A DNA stretch of 64,000 nucleotides from Gordionus sp. m RMFG-2023 (taxonomy: Eukaryota > Nematomorpha > Gordioida > Chordodea > Parachordodidae): positions 29,248,623 to 29,312,622 of the forward strand of contig NC_088779.1 of assembly GCF_954871325.1 (NCBI RefSeq), read 5' to 3'. Numbering within the stretch: position 1 is the first letter of the stretch; every line of letters begins with the position of its first letter. Below are positions 37,562 through 48,140 of the stretch, piece after piece. The notes beneath the pieces were generated by a model. That model did not search any database, was not told where the DNA came from, and worked only from the letters and a program-made list of their open reading frames with translations. The position numbers and the translations under genes are program-made.

Positions 37562-39127
37562 GTTTGATTAAAATATTAGATATAAACAAATTATTTTTAA
37601 AATGGTCAGAAATTCATTTTTATTAAGTTGAATAATTGTGAGATTGAGGATATTATATTACTATGTTTTGTATTTTATTAACATTTAAATAAATTTTTAA
37701 AATATTCCATTTTAAAAAATATGTATAAAAAGTTATGAAACGCTCTGGTAAATCCCATCCAAATTGCGGTACTTATACAAATATAATTTATATTAAAGAT
37801 AACATTGAAATGGTTTTTTATAATTATGATTAATTAATATTGATTATAAAAGGAAATAATATTTTTATTTATATATATTTTATCATTTAATTAAATTATA
37901 ATAAATAAATTGCATCGTCTTCTGTGAAAGAATTAGGTTGAAATAGTTTTACATCATGTTTTTAATCAATAAATATGGATACGGTACAGATAAGATATTT
38001 CTTATATTTAAACCGAGTATAGTCTTTAACGATGTAGGGGAAAGTTCCTTAAACGGCCAAAGGCCTATATTAGCCCAAGCTCATTCACATATATATTCTC
38101 TTAACATATCTAAACTCTGATAGAATTTTTCATTCAATATCACTTTAAATTTAAATACCATTCATATTTAATAAAAATTTATTTTTAAAGTATTTGCATT
38201 TTTTTGAATACAAGTTGTTTAAGATACAGATATTATAATTTGCTCTAAGATATAAGTTTATTTATAAAATTTTCAAAAATAAATAAAAAATTTTATTGCC
38301 TTAAGATAAAAAATATGTTAAGATTTAGAAAAAATTCCAAATTATTATCTATTTTTATCTATAGTTGTCATTATATTTTCATAATCTAAAAGTAAAATTT
38401 TAAAATTTAATCGATTTAAATATATAGAAAAATTAGAGTATTTATAATAATTTTTAAAAAATATATGTTTAAAGATGAACTAAATTTTTGTTCATTCCTA
38501 TTATACCAATTTAAGGCATATAAATAATATAATCTATGATTAAAATGTGATTGATTTATTTTATATTTAAAATATAATTTTTGTTGAAATTTTAATATTT
38601 TAAGCACCAATTAATTTAAATTTAAAAAATGACTTTGATTTGTTTATTTAATACTGAACTAATAATATTTTAAAATTATTAAGTATTGATAAATTAGAAT
38701 TTATATAAATTTTACGCATAATAAAAGACAATATAATGGTAAAAAAGATATTGAAAAAATGTCGTTATGATGTTTTGGAAGCATCTATTTCATTGCCTAG
38801 AAAAATATTTGGAAGAAACGGGATACAATATCTAAAATATATATATATGTTTTATTTATAAAAATTTTTGTTTAAATATCAAAGTAATTTTTAAAATACT
38901 TTTATTAGTAAACAACTCAAAAGGGAAATCAATGGGTGATACTACCATATTTTATTTTATTTTTATCTTCATGTTCTTATTTTACATGCAATGTTTATAA
39001 TTTTAAATATTTCTTAAAAAAATATTATCAATATTTGCTCACATTAATTTATGATAGAAAAATTTAAAATTATTTATACATAAATATTGATTTGATCGGT
39101 TTAATAATTTTGTTGTATTTTTTTCAG

Positions 39128-39136
39128 AAACCATAT
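39128..39136 (+). CDS. 9-nt micro-exon candidate 4 (second block)
   Basis: The acceptor TATTTTTTTCAG, then AAACCATAT, then the perfect donor GTAAGT. Its flanks are closest to candidate 1, as expected if 14.65 kb and 39.13 kb are the equivalent positions of the two blocks. Confidence 0.45.
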
Positions 39137-40200
39137 GTAAGTCATTTATACACTTTAAAAGTATATTGCTATTACTATAAATAATAAAAAAAAATCAGGA
39201 AAAAGATATAGATGTTTTTAAAATATTATATTTAAGATACATTGTAAAATTAATAAATATATATTAAATATTTCATTAGTCAAATAGTGCCATTTTTCAG
39301 TCTAGCTAGCCTAGTTAGGATAGCACTTAGTTTTCTAAAAAATATTTTTTTTTTCTTAGCTAATAATAATGTTAAATATAAATATTAAAATCTAATATTA
39401 TAATTTGATTGGTTTATTATATTTAAAATATAATTCTTTAAGAATAATTTTAGTATTTTAAAACTCTACTTAATATAAATATTTAATATGACTTTTTTTA
39501 ATAAGACTTTTATTAGTTTAATAAATTTTGTAATATTTTAAAAATTATTATAGGTTTTGATAAATTAGAAAGTATTGTATAAATTTTAAGTAACACCTAT
39601 AAAACACTTTAAATAACTAAATAAATAATCCTTAGCCTCTACAAAATTCTGATCGACATTTATCTTTACAATAATATATTAATCTTTTATAATGAACATA
39701 TATGTTAACCTTTCCTCTTCATGTAGAAAATTTCAAAAGGAATTATTACATTAACAATATTTATCTGATAGGTAAATTCTAGCTATATATAAAATATTAG
39801 TATAACTTTTAAAATATAATAATGTATAGATTCCACCTATAAAAATTAATTATAAAAATTGTTATAAAATGAAAATTTAAATAAGACTATTATAATCTTA
39901 TTTTAGGCAAATCAAATATTAATAGAATATTAGATTTTATTTTGTTTTCCTAATTCATAAATGTTAAAAATATAAAAAATGAATTTTATATATTTAATTC
40001 CAATAATTTATATTTTATTTCTATTTTGCTTTAGTCCTTAGGGGTTAGTCATTAATTTATTTTACAAATATCCAAATTTAATGTAAAAAGAGATTTTAAT
40101 AATTTATCAACTCGGAATTTAATCTATTTAAATAAAAGAAAGGATTAAAAAGAACACATTTATAACCATTAGTAAAGTTATAATAAAATTTACATAATAG

Positions 40201-40247
40201 ATGCCCCTTCTACACAATTTGATGGTGATAAAATTTTCATAGTTTAA
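40201..40247 (+). CDS. Short terminal exon candidate, second block
   Basis: Acceptor ATAATAG, phase 1, then DAPSTQFDGDKIFIV and TAA. It ends one codon earlier than its first block counterpart because AAA has become TAA. Confidence 0.5.
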
Positions 40248-41621
40248 TAAATATATTTAAGATTTATTACAATCTTCAGTCTCATTTTATTTTTGGGTAG
40301 TTTCTATAAGAATCCTATTTTTATATAAAAATAAGTATACTATAATCTAGATTTGCATAATTTTGATTTGACCGGAAATATATTCAAGTAAATTATATAA
40401 GCTTATTCAACGAACACAAAGTTAATAATATTTTATTCCAATTATTCGCACTGTCATTTTCTATCAATAATTTAACTTGCCATTTATTCAAATTTATTCG
40501 AATAATCCCTAGTGCAAATTGGTTGCTAATTATAGAAAATACTTTTATTTTTGTATTCTAGGCGGTGAATTTACTCTAAATACAAATTAGGGGCTATCCT
40601 AAATTTACATTTGGAACGAATTAGCAGCGAGGTACACAAAATATGCTGTTTTATGGATTTGATATACTTCGTTGTGGATTTGCTGTATTTTATAAAAATA
40701 AATGTATTGTAAAATAATTTACACGAATATATATTGTCAGTTTTTGATTGAGCCTATTTTAATTAGAAAAATTATGTTAAAATTTATTTGAGAAAAGTTA
40801 ACTTGGATCAAATTTTTGACGAAATTAGGATTATTAATTTGAAGCCAAACTCTAAGGAGGACTTTCACTTAATTTCTTCATTAAAGACATAATATCTTGA
40901 CGGTAAAAATGTTATAACATAAATAAATCATTTAACAAGCTGTTTATATAAAATTTTCAATAGAATCACATTAAAAATTTACTAATGGTCTTATAAATAA
41001 TTATGTAACACATTTGGAATATTTCTATAAAAATATTACAATTATTCAGATTAATTCGATTTCAAAATTAAAATTATTCGATTGATTCTATTTAAGTATT
41101 CTAATTATTCAAATAATTCTATTTCAATTTATTCAAATATTTTGCTCTAACTATTTCAATAACTTGATTCACATAAAATAAAATATTCAAATTTATTTGT
41201 TAAATTTCTTCGCATGAAATATAATAAATTATTCTTTATATTTGAATCAAATAACACAAAATTAAAATTTTAATATTCGTATTCTTCTCTATTTGGATAA
41301 AATTTTTATAATATATTCTACCCATTTTCTGAATTGGCTATGAGTAAATTTACCTTATAAATTTTGGACAATTTAAGCCATAAAATCATTTGTATTTTGC
41401 ATTTTATATAAAATATCTTAAAAATAAATTAGTATAAATTAAATTTACTTTAAATAGGTTTTGGTGTAGTACACTACGTTTGCTGGAATATATTTCTGGT
41501 GAAAGTGAAATAGGATGTTTTAAAAGTTTTAACTTCAATTAAAGATTATAATTTGAAATTCCTAATCACTTTGATAAGACATTCATTATTAAAATTTTGA
41601 TGTTTTCTTATAATTATAAAG

Positions 41622-41678
41622 GTTTTTCTGATGAAGATAAAAAAACACATGAGGAGATAAAGACTTCTAAAACTTCTG
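41622..41678 (+). CDS. 57-nt symmetric exon candidate, second block
   Basis: Same borders, length and phase as 24,735-24,791. It reads (G)FSDEDKKTHEEIKTSKTS. Nearly every difference between the copies changes an amino acid. Confidence 0.5.
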
Positions 41679-41862
41679 GTAAATAAATTCAATTTTGATA
41701 CATGTACCCCTTTTAGATTAATTTTTATTTTGTTATATATAATGTAATGCTAGTCAACATGTTTTCTCCCTTCAATTTATTACTTTTTCAAATATAAATT
41801 TTGACTAGAAATGTATTACTTAATGTTTAAATTTACTACTCTATAAATTTAATACAATTTCG

Positions 41863-42081
41863 ATGTTAACTCTTATTCCATTTATGTTTTATATATATTT
41901 ATTTAGATATGTTTATTTATTAAAGATGAAAAAATTTAATTTAAGAAATTACCACATTACAACAATAAATATCGTAACCTTGTTCTACGGATACGAAGAT
42001 ATATATTATATTATATATAAAGGTATACCAATAAAAAAGCTTGGATTTTCAGGTAAATTGTTATTTGACTTTTATTTATAA
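41863..42081 (+). CDS. Small hydrophobic-start ORF, unrecognised
   Basis: 72 codons opening MLTLIPFMFYIYLFRYVYLL (signal anchor-like), then KMKKFNLRNYHITT and a Tyr/Ile-rich tail. It lies just after the 57-nt exon and has no counterpart in the first block. It is AT-rich like its surroundings, so chance is quite possible. TTTTCAG/GTAAAT at 42,052 could also be a splice border. Confidence 0.2.
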   Translation: MLTLIPFMFYIYLFRYVYLLKMKKFNLRNYHITTINIVTLFYGYEDIYYIIYKGIPIKKLGFSGKLLFDFYL

Positions 42082-42089
42082 AACTAACA

Positions 42090-43190
42090 CACTATAGATA
42101 ACTTTTATTAATGCTACATCTCTCGTAAAAAGTTTTGATTGGATGATCTTCTAAATATCAAATAAAATTGAAGATTTTTAAATAAACTGATTAAATATCT
42201 TTATTTTCAACTAAAATATCTTTATTTCTTGGATGATCAAGTAGTTTGTTACTTAAATCAATCATAGTATTAAAAAAAATTATTTAATTCCATTTGAGAA
42301 AATCCCTAAATAATTTCTATAAGTGAAATATCTTATAAATAATCTTAACACTCATATAATAGTATAATAAATTAATTATTTTATTTAACTAGTTGTCAAA
42401 AATCAACCAGAAGGGGAGAAGAATGCTGAAAATATGGCACCATAAGACAAAGAATAATTAAAATACTAAAAACCATTTAATCTTATATTTTTATATAAAA
42501 TTAAATTTGGCATTTGGGAATATATATAACTTTTACAATAATTTAACAAACATGCATGATTATATTAATAGATCAAAATACTTTGTGATTATAGCATTAT
42601 TAAATTTTAAAACTTATTATGTTCTGTCTTATCTTATCTTAATTTTTTTCTAATGGTAAAAGGATTTTAAATAAAATTTTTTGTGATTAACTTATCAAAC
42701 AATTATCACATCTAATATGAATTTCTCTATCTTATTTATACACTGAAAGTAACGTTCCAATATTACGTATCGAATATTTAATTAATATTTACGTATACCA
42801 ATAGGATTAATAAATCATTCATATACTTAAATATTATTCTATTAGACTCGTTCTTATCATACGAATATCAATTTTAATTAATATTATTGTAATCCAATTT
42901 ATAACCATTATAGAGAAAATTTTAATTTTTATAAATCAAATACAAGAGAACCAAACACACTACGTTTAAAAAAAATCCCTTTAAAAATTTATCCATTAAA
43001 ATTTTGTGAAAAAGGATAAAAAAACTTTTAAGAATTATTTCTAAGAATATTATTTAAAGGAATAAAATTTACATAAAATTAAATGATATTGTGATATTTA
43101 TGTAAATATATTTATTTATTCTTAAAATTGATTAAATGTATAAAATTAAAACAAACTCGCTTAACGTTTTATTTTTCTAAGCGTTATGGA
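42090..43190. other. No gene seen
   Basis: AT-rich sequence after the second block and before the satellite arrays. Nothing recognised on either strand. Confidence 0.6.
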
Positions 43191-43192
43191 AG

Positions 43193-44367
43193 GTTTTTGA
43201 AGAAAATAGGTTAAAATAAGTATTAATAACATGTGTAAATATAAATTTAGTGAAGATGTACCAAAGAAAAGTGACAATTGTCATAATCGTTATTTTTAAA
43301 ATTTTTTGAATTTTTTTGACGACAATATGTTAAAATAAGTATTAATAACATGTTTAAATAAAAATTTAGTGAAGATGTACCATAAAAAATTGACAATTGT
43401 CATAATCGTTATTTTTAAAGTTTTTTTGAAGAAAATATGTTAAAATAAGTATCAAAAACATGTTTAAATAAAAATTTAGTGAAGATGTACTATAGAAAAG
43501 TGACAATTGTCATAATCATTATTTTATACGTTTTTTGAATTTTTTTGAAGAAAATATGTTAAAATAAGTAGTAAAAACATGTTTAAATAAAAATTTAGTG
43601 AAGATTTACCATAGAAAAGTGACAATTATCATAATCGTTATTTTATAAGTTTTTGGAATTTTTTTGAAGAAAAATATGTTAAAATAAGTATTAAAAACAT
43701 GTTTAAATAAAAATTTAGCGAAGATGTACCATAGAAAAGTGACAATTGTCATAATCGTTATTTTATAAGTTTTTTGAATTTTTTTGAAGAAAATATGTTA
43801 AAATAAGTATTGATAACTTATTTAAATAAAATTTAGTGAAGATGTACCATAGAAAATTGACATTGTCATAATGGTTATTTTTAAAGTTTTTTTGAATTTT
43901 TTGACGAAAATATGTTAAAATAAGTATTAATAACATATGTAAACATAAAATTAGTGAAGACAATGAAAAGTGACAATTGTCATAATCGTTAATTTTAAAA
44001 TTTTTTGAATTTTTTTGACGAAAATATGTTAAAATAAGTATTAATAACATGTGTAAATATAAATTTAGTGAAGATGTACCAATGAAAAGTGACAATTGTC
44101 ATATTCGTTATTCTTAAAGTTTTTTGAATTTTTTTGACGAAAATATTTTAAAATAAGTATATATAACATGTTTAAATAAAAATTTAGTGATGATGTACTT
44201 TAGATAAGCGACAATTGTCATAATTATTATTTTTTAAGTTTTTTGATTTTTGTTGACGAAAATATATTAAAATGAGTAATAATAACATGTTTAAATAAAA
44301 ATTTAGTGAAGATGTACTATAGAAAAGTGACAATTGTCATAATCGTTATTTTTAAAATTTCTTTGAT
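43193..44367 (+). repeat. 119-bp satellite array, forward, ~10 units
   Basis: Units recur at GACAATTGTC near 43273, 43393, 43502, 43621, 43741, 43858, 43972, 44091, 44210 and 44329. Each carries a 12-bp palindrome TGACAATTGTCA and AAAATATGTTAAAATAAGTA. The long frame on the minus strand with repeated MLLILILTYFRQK is a by-product. Confidence 0.95.
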
Positions 44368-44648
44368 ATAAATGGGTAAAAATATAGATTGTAAAATTAA
44401 AATTGCCTGAGTATATGACATAGAAAAACATATGGTAATAATAGATTCTTCCCCAAAAACAGGAGCAAATTGGCATTTTATTACATTTGTTCATCGTGTC
44501 AGAAATTAATATGCAAAATTTATATCATAATATCTAATCCTAAGTTAGAAATTAATATTTTTAACCAATTTTCACCAGACAATCTTGTTTAAAATTTGGG
44601 TAAACTTTTTTTTCTATTTTAAAATCAATATCGATGCAAGTTAACTAT
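44368..44648. other. Spacer between the mirror-image arrays
   Basis: About 280 bp of non-repeated AT-rich sequence with a GC-richer patch (AGATTCTTCCCCAAAAACAG, 44,440). No coding or RNA feature recognised. It would form the loop of a foldback. Confidence 0.6.
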
Positions 44649-45752
44649 TTTCGTCAAAAAAAATCAAAAAACTTTAAAAATAACGATTATGACAATTGTC
44701 GCTTATCTAGAGTACATCTTCACTAAAATTTAAACATATCAATACTTATTTTAAAATATCTTTGTCAGTAAAATTCAAAAAACTAAAAATAACGATTATG
44801 ACAATTGTCACTTTTCTATGGTACATCTTCATTAAATTTTTATTTAAACATGTTTTTAATATTTATTTTAACATATTTTCTTCAAAAAAATTCAAAAAAC
44901 TTTAAAAATAACAATTATGACAAATGTCACTTTTCAATGATACATCTTCACTAAATTTATATTTACATATTATTAATACTTATTTTAACATATTTTCTTC
45001 AAAAAAATTCAAAAAACTTTAAAATTAACGATTATGACAAATGTCACTTTTCATTGGTACATCTTCACTAAATTTATATTTACACATGTTATTAATACTT
45101 ATTTTAACATATTTTCGTCAAAAAATTTTAAAAATAGCGATTATGACAATTGTCACTTTTCATTGGTACATCTTCACTAAATTTATATTTACACATGTTA
45201 TTAATACTTATTTTAACATATTTTCGTCAAAAAAATTCAAAGAACTTTAAAAATAACGATTTTGACAATTGTCACTTTTCTATGGTTTCTCTTCACTAAA
45301 TTTATATTTACACTTGTTATTAATACTTATTTTAACTAATTTTCGTCAAAAAAATTCAAAAAACTTTAAATTTAACCATTATGACAATTGTCACTTTTCA
45401 TTGGTACATCTTCACTAAATTTATATTTACACATGTTATTAATACTTATTTTAACAAATTTTCGTCAAAAAAATTCAAAAAACTTTAAAATTAACCATTA
45501 TGACAATTGTCACTTTTCATTGGTACATCTTCACTAAATTTATATTTACACATGTTATTAATACTTATTTTAACATATTTTCGTCAAAAAAATTCAAAAA
45601 ACTTTAAAAATAACGATTATGACAATTGTCACTTTTCTATGGTACATCTTTACTAAATTTATATTTACACATGTTATTAATACTTATTTTAACAAATTTT
45701 CGTCAAAAAAATTCAAAAAACTTATAAAAGAACGATTATGACAATTGTCACA
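44649..45752 (-). repeat. 119-bp satellite array, inverted, ~10 units
   Basis: The same unit in reverse orientation, about ten copies, separated from the forward array by about 280 bp. Together they form a mirror-image structure with arms of about 1.1 kb. Confidence 0.95.
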
Positions 45753-46204
45753 TTAAAATATTATCCTTAAAAAGATCATATAAAATAACATCAAAAAAGT
45801 TTCATAAAATCCACCTCATTTGATAATAAATAGATAATTTTAAAAAAATGATAAAAGATTTCACCTAAAAGATTGTTTATTTATCTAATAAAATTTACAA
45901 AATAATTCCTCAATAAAAGATGTATTTACAAAGAAGATTGTGAAAATCACTAATAAATTATATTATAAAGAATATTACATTTTTACAATATAGCATCTTA
46001 TTATTTTTTTTATTAAAAAAACATCAAATAAATAAATTTATTTTCATTTCAAAATATAATAATATAAATAAAAAATATTAAATCATATCATGTTTATTTG
46101 TTGATAATAATAAAATATTTACATTAAATATAAATAAAATAAATTATTTTACTAAAATAAATAAATAATAATTAATGCTAAGCATCGATGCAGAATTTTG
46201 ACTA

Positions 46205-46436
46205 ATTTATTTTAGCCAATTTTTAGGCTTAGCCCATTTTAGGCTTACCATTTTTAGGCTTAGCCCATTTTTAGGCTTAGCCCATTTTTAGGCTTAGCAT
46301 TTTCAGCCATTTTTAGGCTTAGCCAATTTTTAGGCTTAGCCAATTTTTAGGCTTACTTTAGGCTTAGCCGATTTTTCACCTAAAATCTCGGCTAAGCCGT
46401 TTTTAGTCGGCTAAAATTAGCCGATTACGCAACACT
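46205..46436. repeat. TTTTTAGGCTTAGCC tandem repeat in a MITE-like end
   Basis: About nine imperfect copies of a 17-20-bp unit (CCATTTTTAGGCTTAGC). They are followed by a mirror region (CGGCTAAGCCG, AGTCGGCTAAAATTAGCCGA) ending CGCAACACT, which resembles the TAGTGTTG ends of the other MITE family. Confidence 0.75.
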
Positions 46437-46519
46437 ACCTGCAGGCCCGGCACGGCCGGGGAATTTTTAAAATATACCCGGGCCCGGCCAGAAATCTTTT
46501 TTTAAAATACCCCGGGCCA

Positions 46520-46926
46520 CAGAGGCGTAGCTAGGAATTTTCCTTAGAGGGGGTCCATACATATAAAAGCCTGGGGGTGGGGGGCAAACTTCGGCCCTTT
46601 TGCCCGGCCTTCGGCCGGTTTTATCTTACAAATCATAACCATATCTTCGATAATATGTAATAATTAATAAATATATTTTTTAAATGCTTCAATAATTTGT
46701 TATTATAATTTAGTAGATTATTCTTAATGACTTTATAATAATACAATCCAGAATAATTTCACTAGTAATATAATATCCTTCCACAAACATCAAAAATATA
46801 AATATTAATGGTATTTATTTGATATAAAGTCACCACTTTTAACTCTTTTGAACGTATAATCTAAAAATAAATTTTTGCTCTGGGAGGGGTCCAAACCCGA
46901 AAACCACCCCCGTAGCTACGCCACTG
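46520..46926. mobile_element. hAT-type MITE, copy 3, nested
   Basis: Ends are CAGAGGCGTAGCTAG and TAGCTACGCCACTG, with an exact 8-bp target duplication CCGGGCCA (46512-46519, 46927-46934). It landed inside another GC-rich repeat. Confidence 0.88.
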
Positions 46927-47264
46927 CCGGGCCATAAAATATTTTTAAAAAATTTTACAATATGAATTATAGTTATGATTAATATAATGTTGGGTGAAAA
47001 TTACCACTAGCTAACACTAATAGTATCTATTACATAATATAAATAGTTTTCCTACCATGGAATAAATACGCAAACGATAATATGCAATAAATACATTATT
47101 ATATAATATATATTATATTTTGTATTAAATGAAATATCAGTTATATTTTTTTTATAAATACAATTAATATAGTATATTTTTAAAATATTATTTATACAAA
47201 TTTTTTTTAGTATCAATTTGTAATATACTAAATATCTGTTTAGAATAAAAAAATATGTAATATG

Positions 47265-47463
47265 TAGTATTATTAAACGGCTGGTTTAGAGCTGAACGCA
47301 GTATTTTATCTAGAAAAATTTTACTCAAGCCTGAAAATGTTGATAAAATAAGGACCAAAGGTCTAGACATAAGTATCAAAATTTCGAGGCTTAGTCAATA
47401 TTTTTAAGGCAAAAATAAAGAGTTAGCCGTATTTAAAAATCGGCTCAAAACGAGCCGTTTAGC
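47265..47463. mobile_element. TAGTGTTG-type MITE, diverged
   Basis: The left end is TAGTATTATTAAACGGCTGG and the right end CGGCTCAAAACGAGCCGTTT. Flanks GTAATATG and CTAATATG match at 7 of 8. Confidence 0.6.
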
Positions 47464-47715
47464 TAATATGCTTGTTTATTAAATGATAATACTCGCCGAA
47501 AAATATGATAAAATACCAAATAGGTGATTTTTTTGTACATATCAGGTCTAATATAATTCCGAGCCGGGCCTAAAATCTGGGTCGGGCTCCAAAAATATTT
47601 TTTTTTAAATAAACGGGCCGGGCCTAAAATTTTTAAACTCAGGCCGGGCAGAACAGTAAAAAAATTTTTAAAAAAAAATCCGGCCGTGCAAATGGTACCT
47701 TTGCAGGTCTCTGGT

Positions 47716-48140
47716 TTGTACACTTGTCTCGTCTGATTCTTTGGTTGGCCATGTTTCCGAACTATAAAGAATAGTTGGTTTTAATATGAAACTGATAATT
47801 TTTCCCTATGTGGGATTCTTTTCAAAGAACATCCAGATAGAGATCTCCACTTTAACCGCACTTGACTAATTTTACTCTTTATCTCTTTCCCTATTGTGCC
47901 GATTGTTTGTATAATGAAGCCAAAAAATTTGCAACTTTCAATTGCCGATATCTGCCATTCATTTATATCAATCTTTGTTTCATCTCCTCCTATCACCATA
48001 TACTCCGTCTTAACTGTTTACTTTTAGTCCGTGCTTTTCTAGGATATTTATCCAACTCACTAATCTTTCTTTCATTTTATCCTTGGATACGGCTTGTATC
48101 ACAATATCATCTACAATATCATATTCCACCTCAGTTTGCG
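47716..48140 (-). mobile_element. LINE fragment, same RTE-like family
   Basis: This matches about 25,980-26,340 of the best copy: the end of the RT and the segment after it. It keeps NEWQISAIESCKFFGF and GTIGKEIKSKISQ on the minus strand. Both ends are truncated. It abuts a GC-rich hAT-like end at 47,715. Confidence 0.75.

Larger units (their letters stand above)
27880..42100 (+). repeat. Duplicated block, copy 2
   Basis: A shorter, diverged copy of 1-25.3 kb. It lacks the LINE pair, the SINE, two of the three ~2.8-kb micro-exon units and the hAT transposase. It has its own TA transposon (28.29 kb) and minisatellite (33.55 kb). Confidence 0.85.
46437..47715. mobile_element. GC-rich hAT-like element with two nested insertions
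   Basis: The left end reads ACCTGCAGGCCCGGCACGG. The right end, reversed, reads ACCTGCAAAGGTACCATTTG then CACGGCCGG. Runs of GGCCGGGC lie inside. The hAT-type MITE (46,520-46,926) and a TAGTGTTG MITE (47,265-47,463) sit within. That these two ends belong to one element is inference. Confidence 0.4.

Noticed and set aside
43763-44095. 110-codon frame on the minus strand
   Set aside because: It consists of the 119-bp satellite unit read three times; the peptide repeats only because the DNA does. The same applies to frames at 44,303-44,494 and 45,041-45,250.
46205-46436. Evenly repeated motif that could suggest a CRISPR array
   Set aside because: Repeats are nearly contiguous and irregular with no spacers, and the genome is eukaryotic.
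47463-47723. 86-codon minus-strand frame with repeated GPAR
   Set aside because: Produced by GGCCGGGC runs of a repeat element; composition and repetition explain it.
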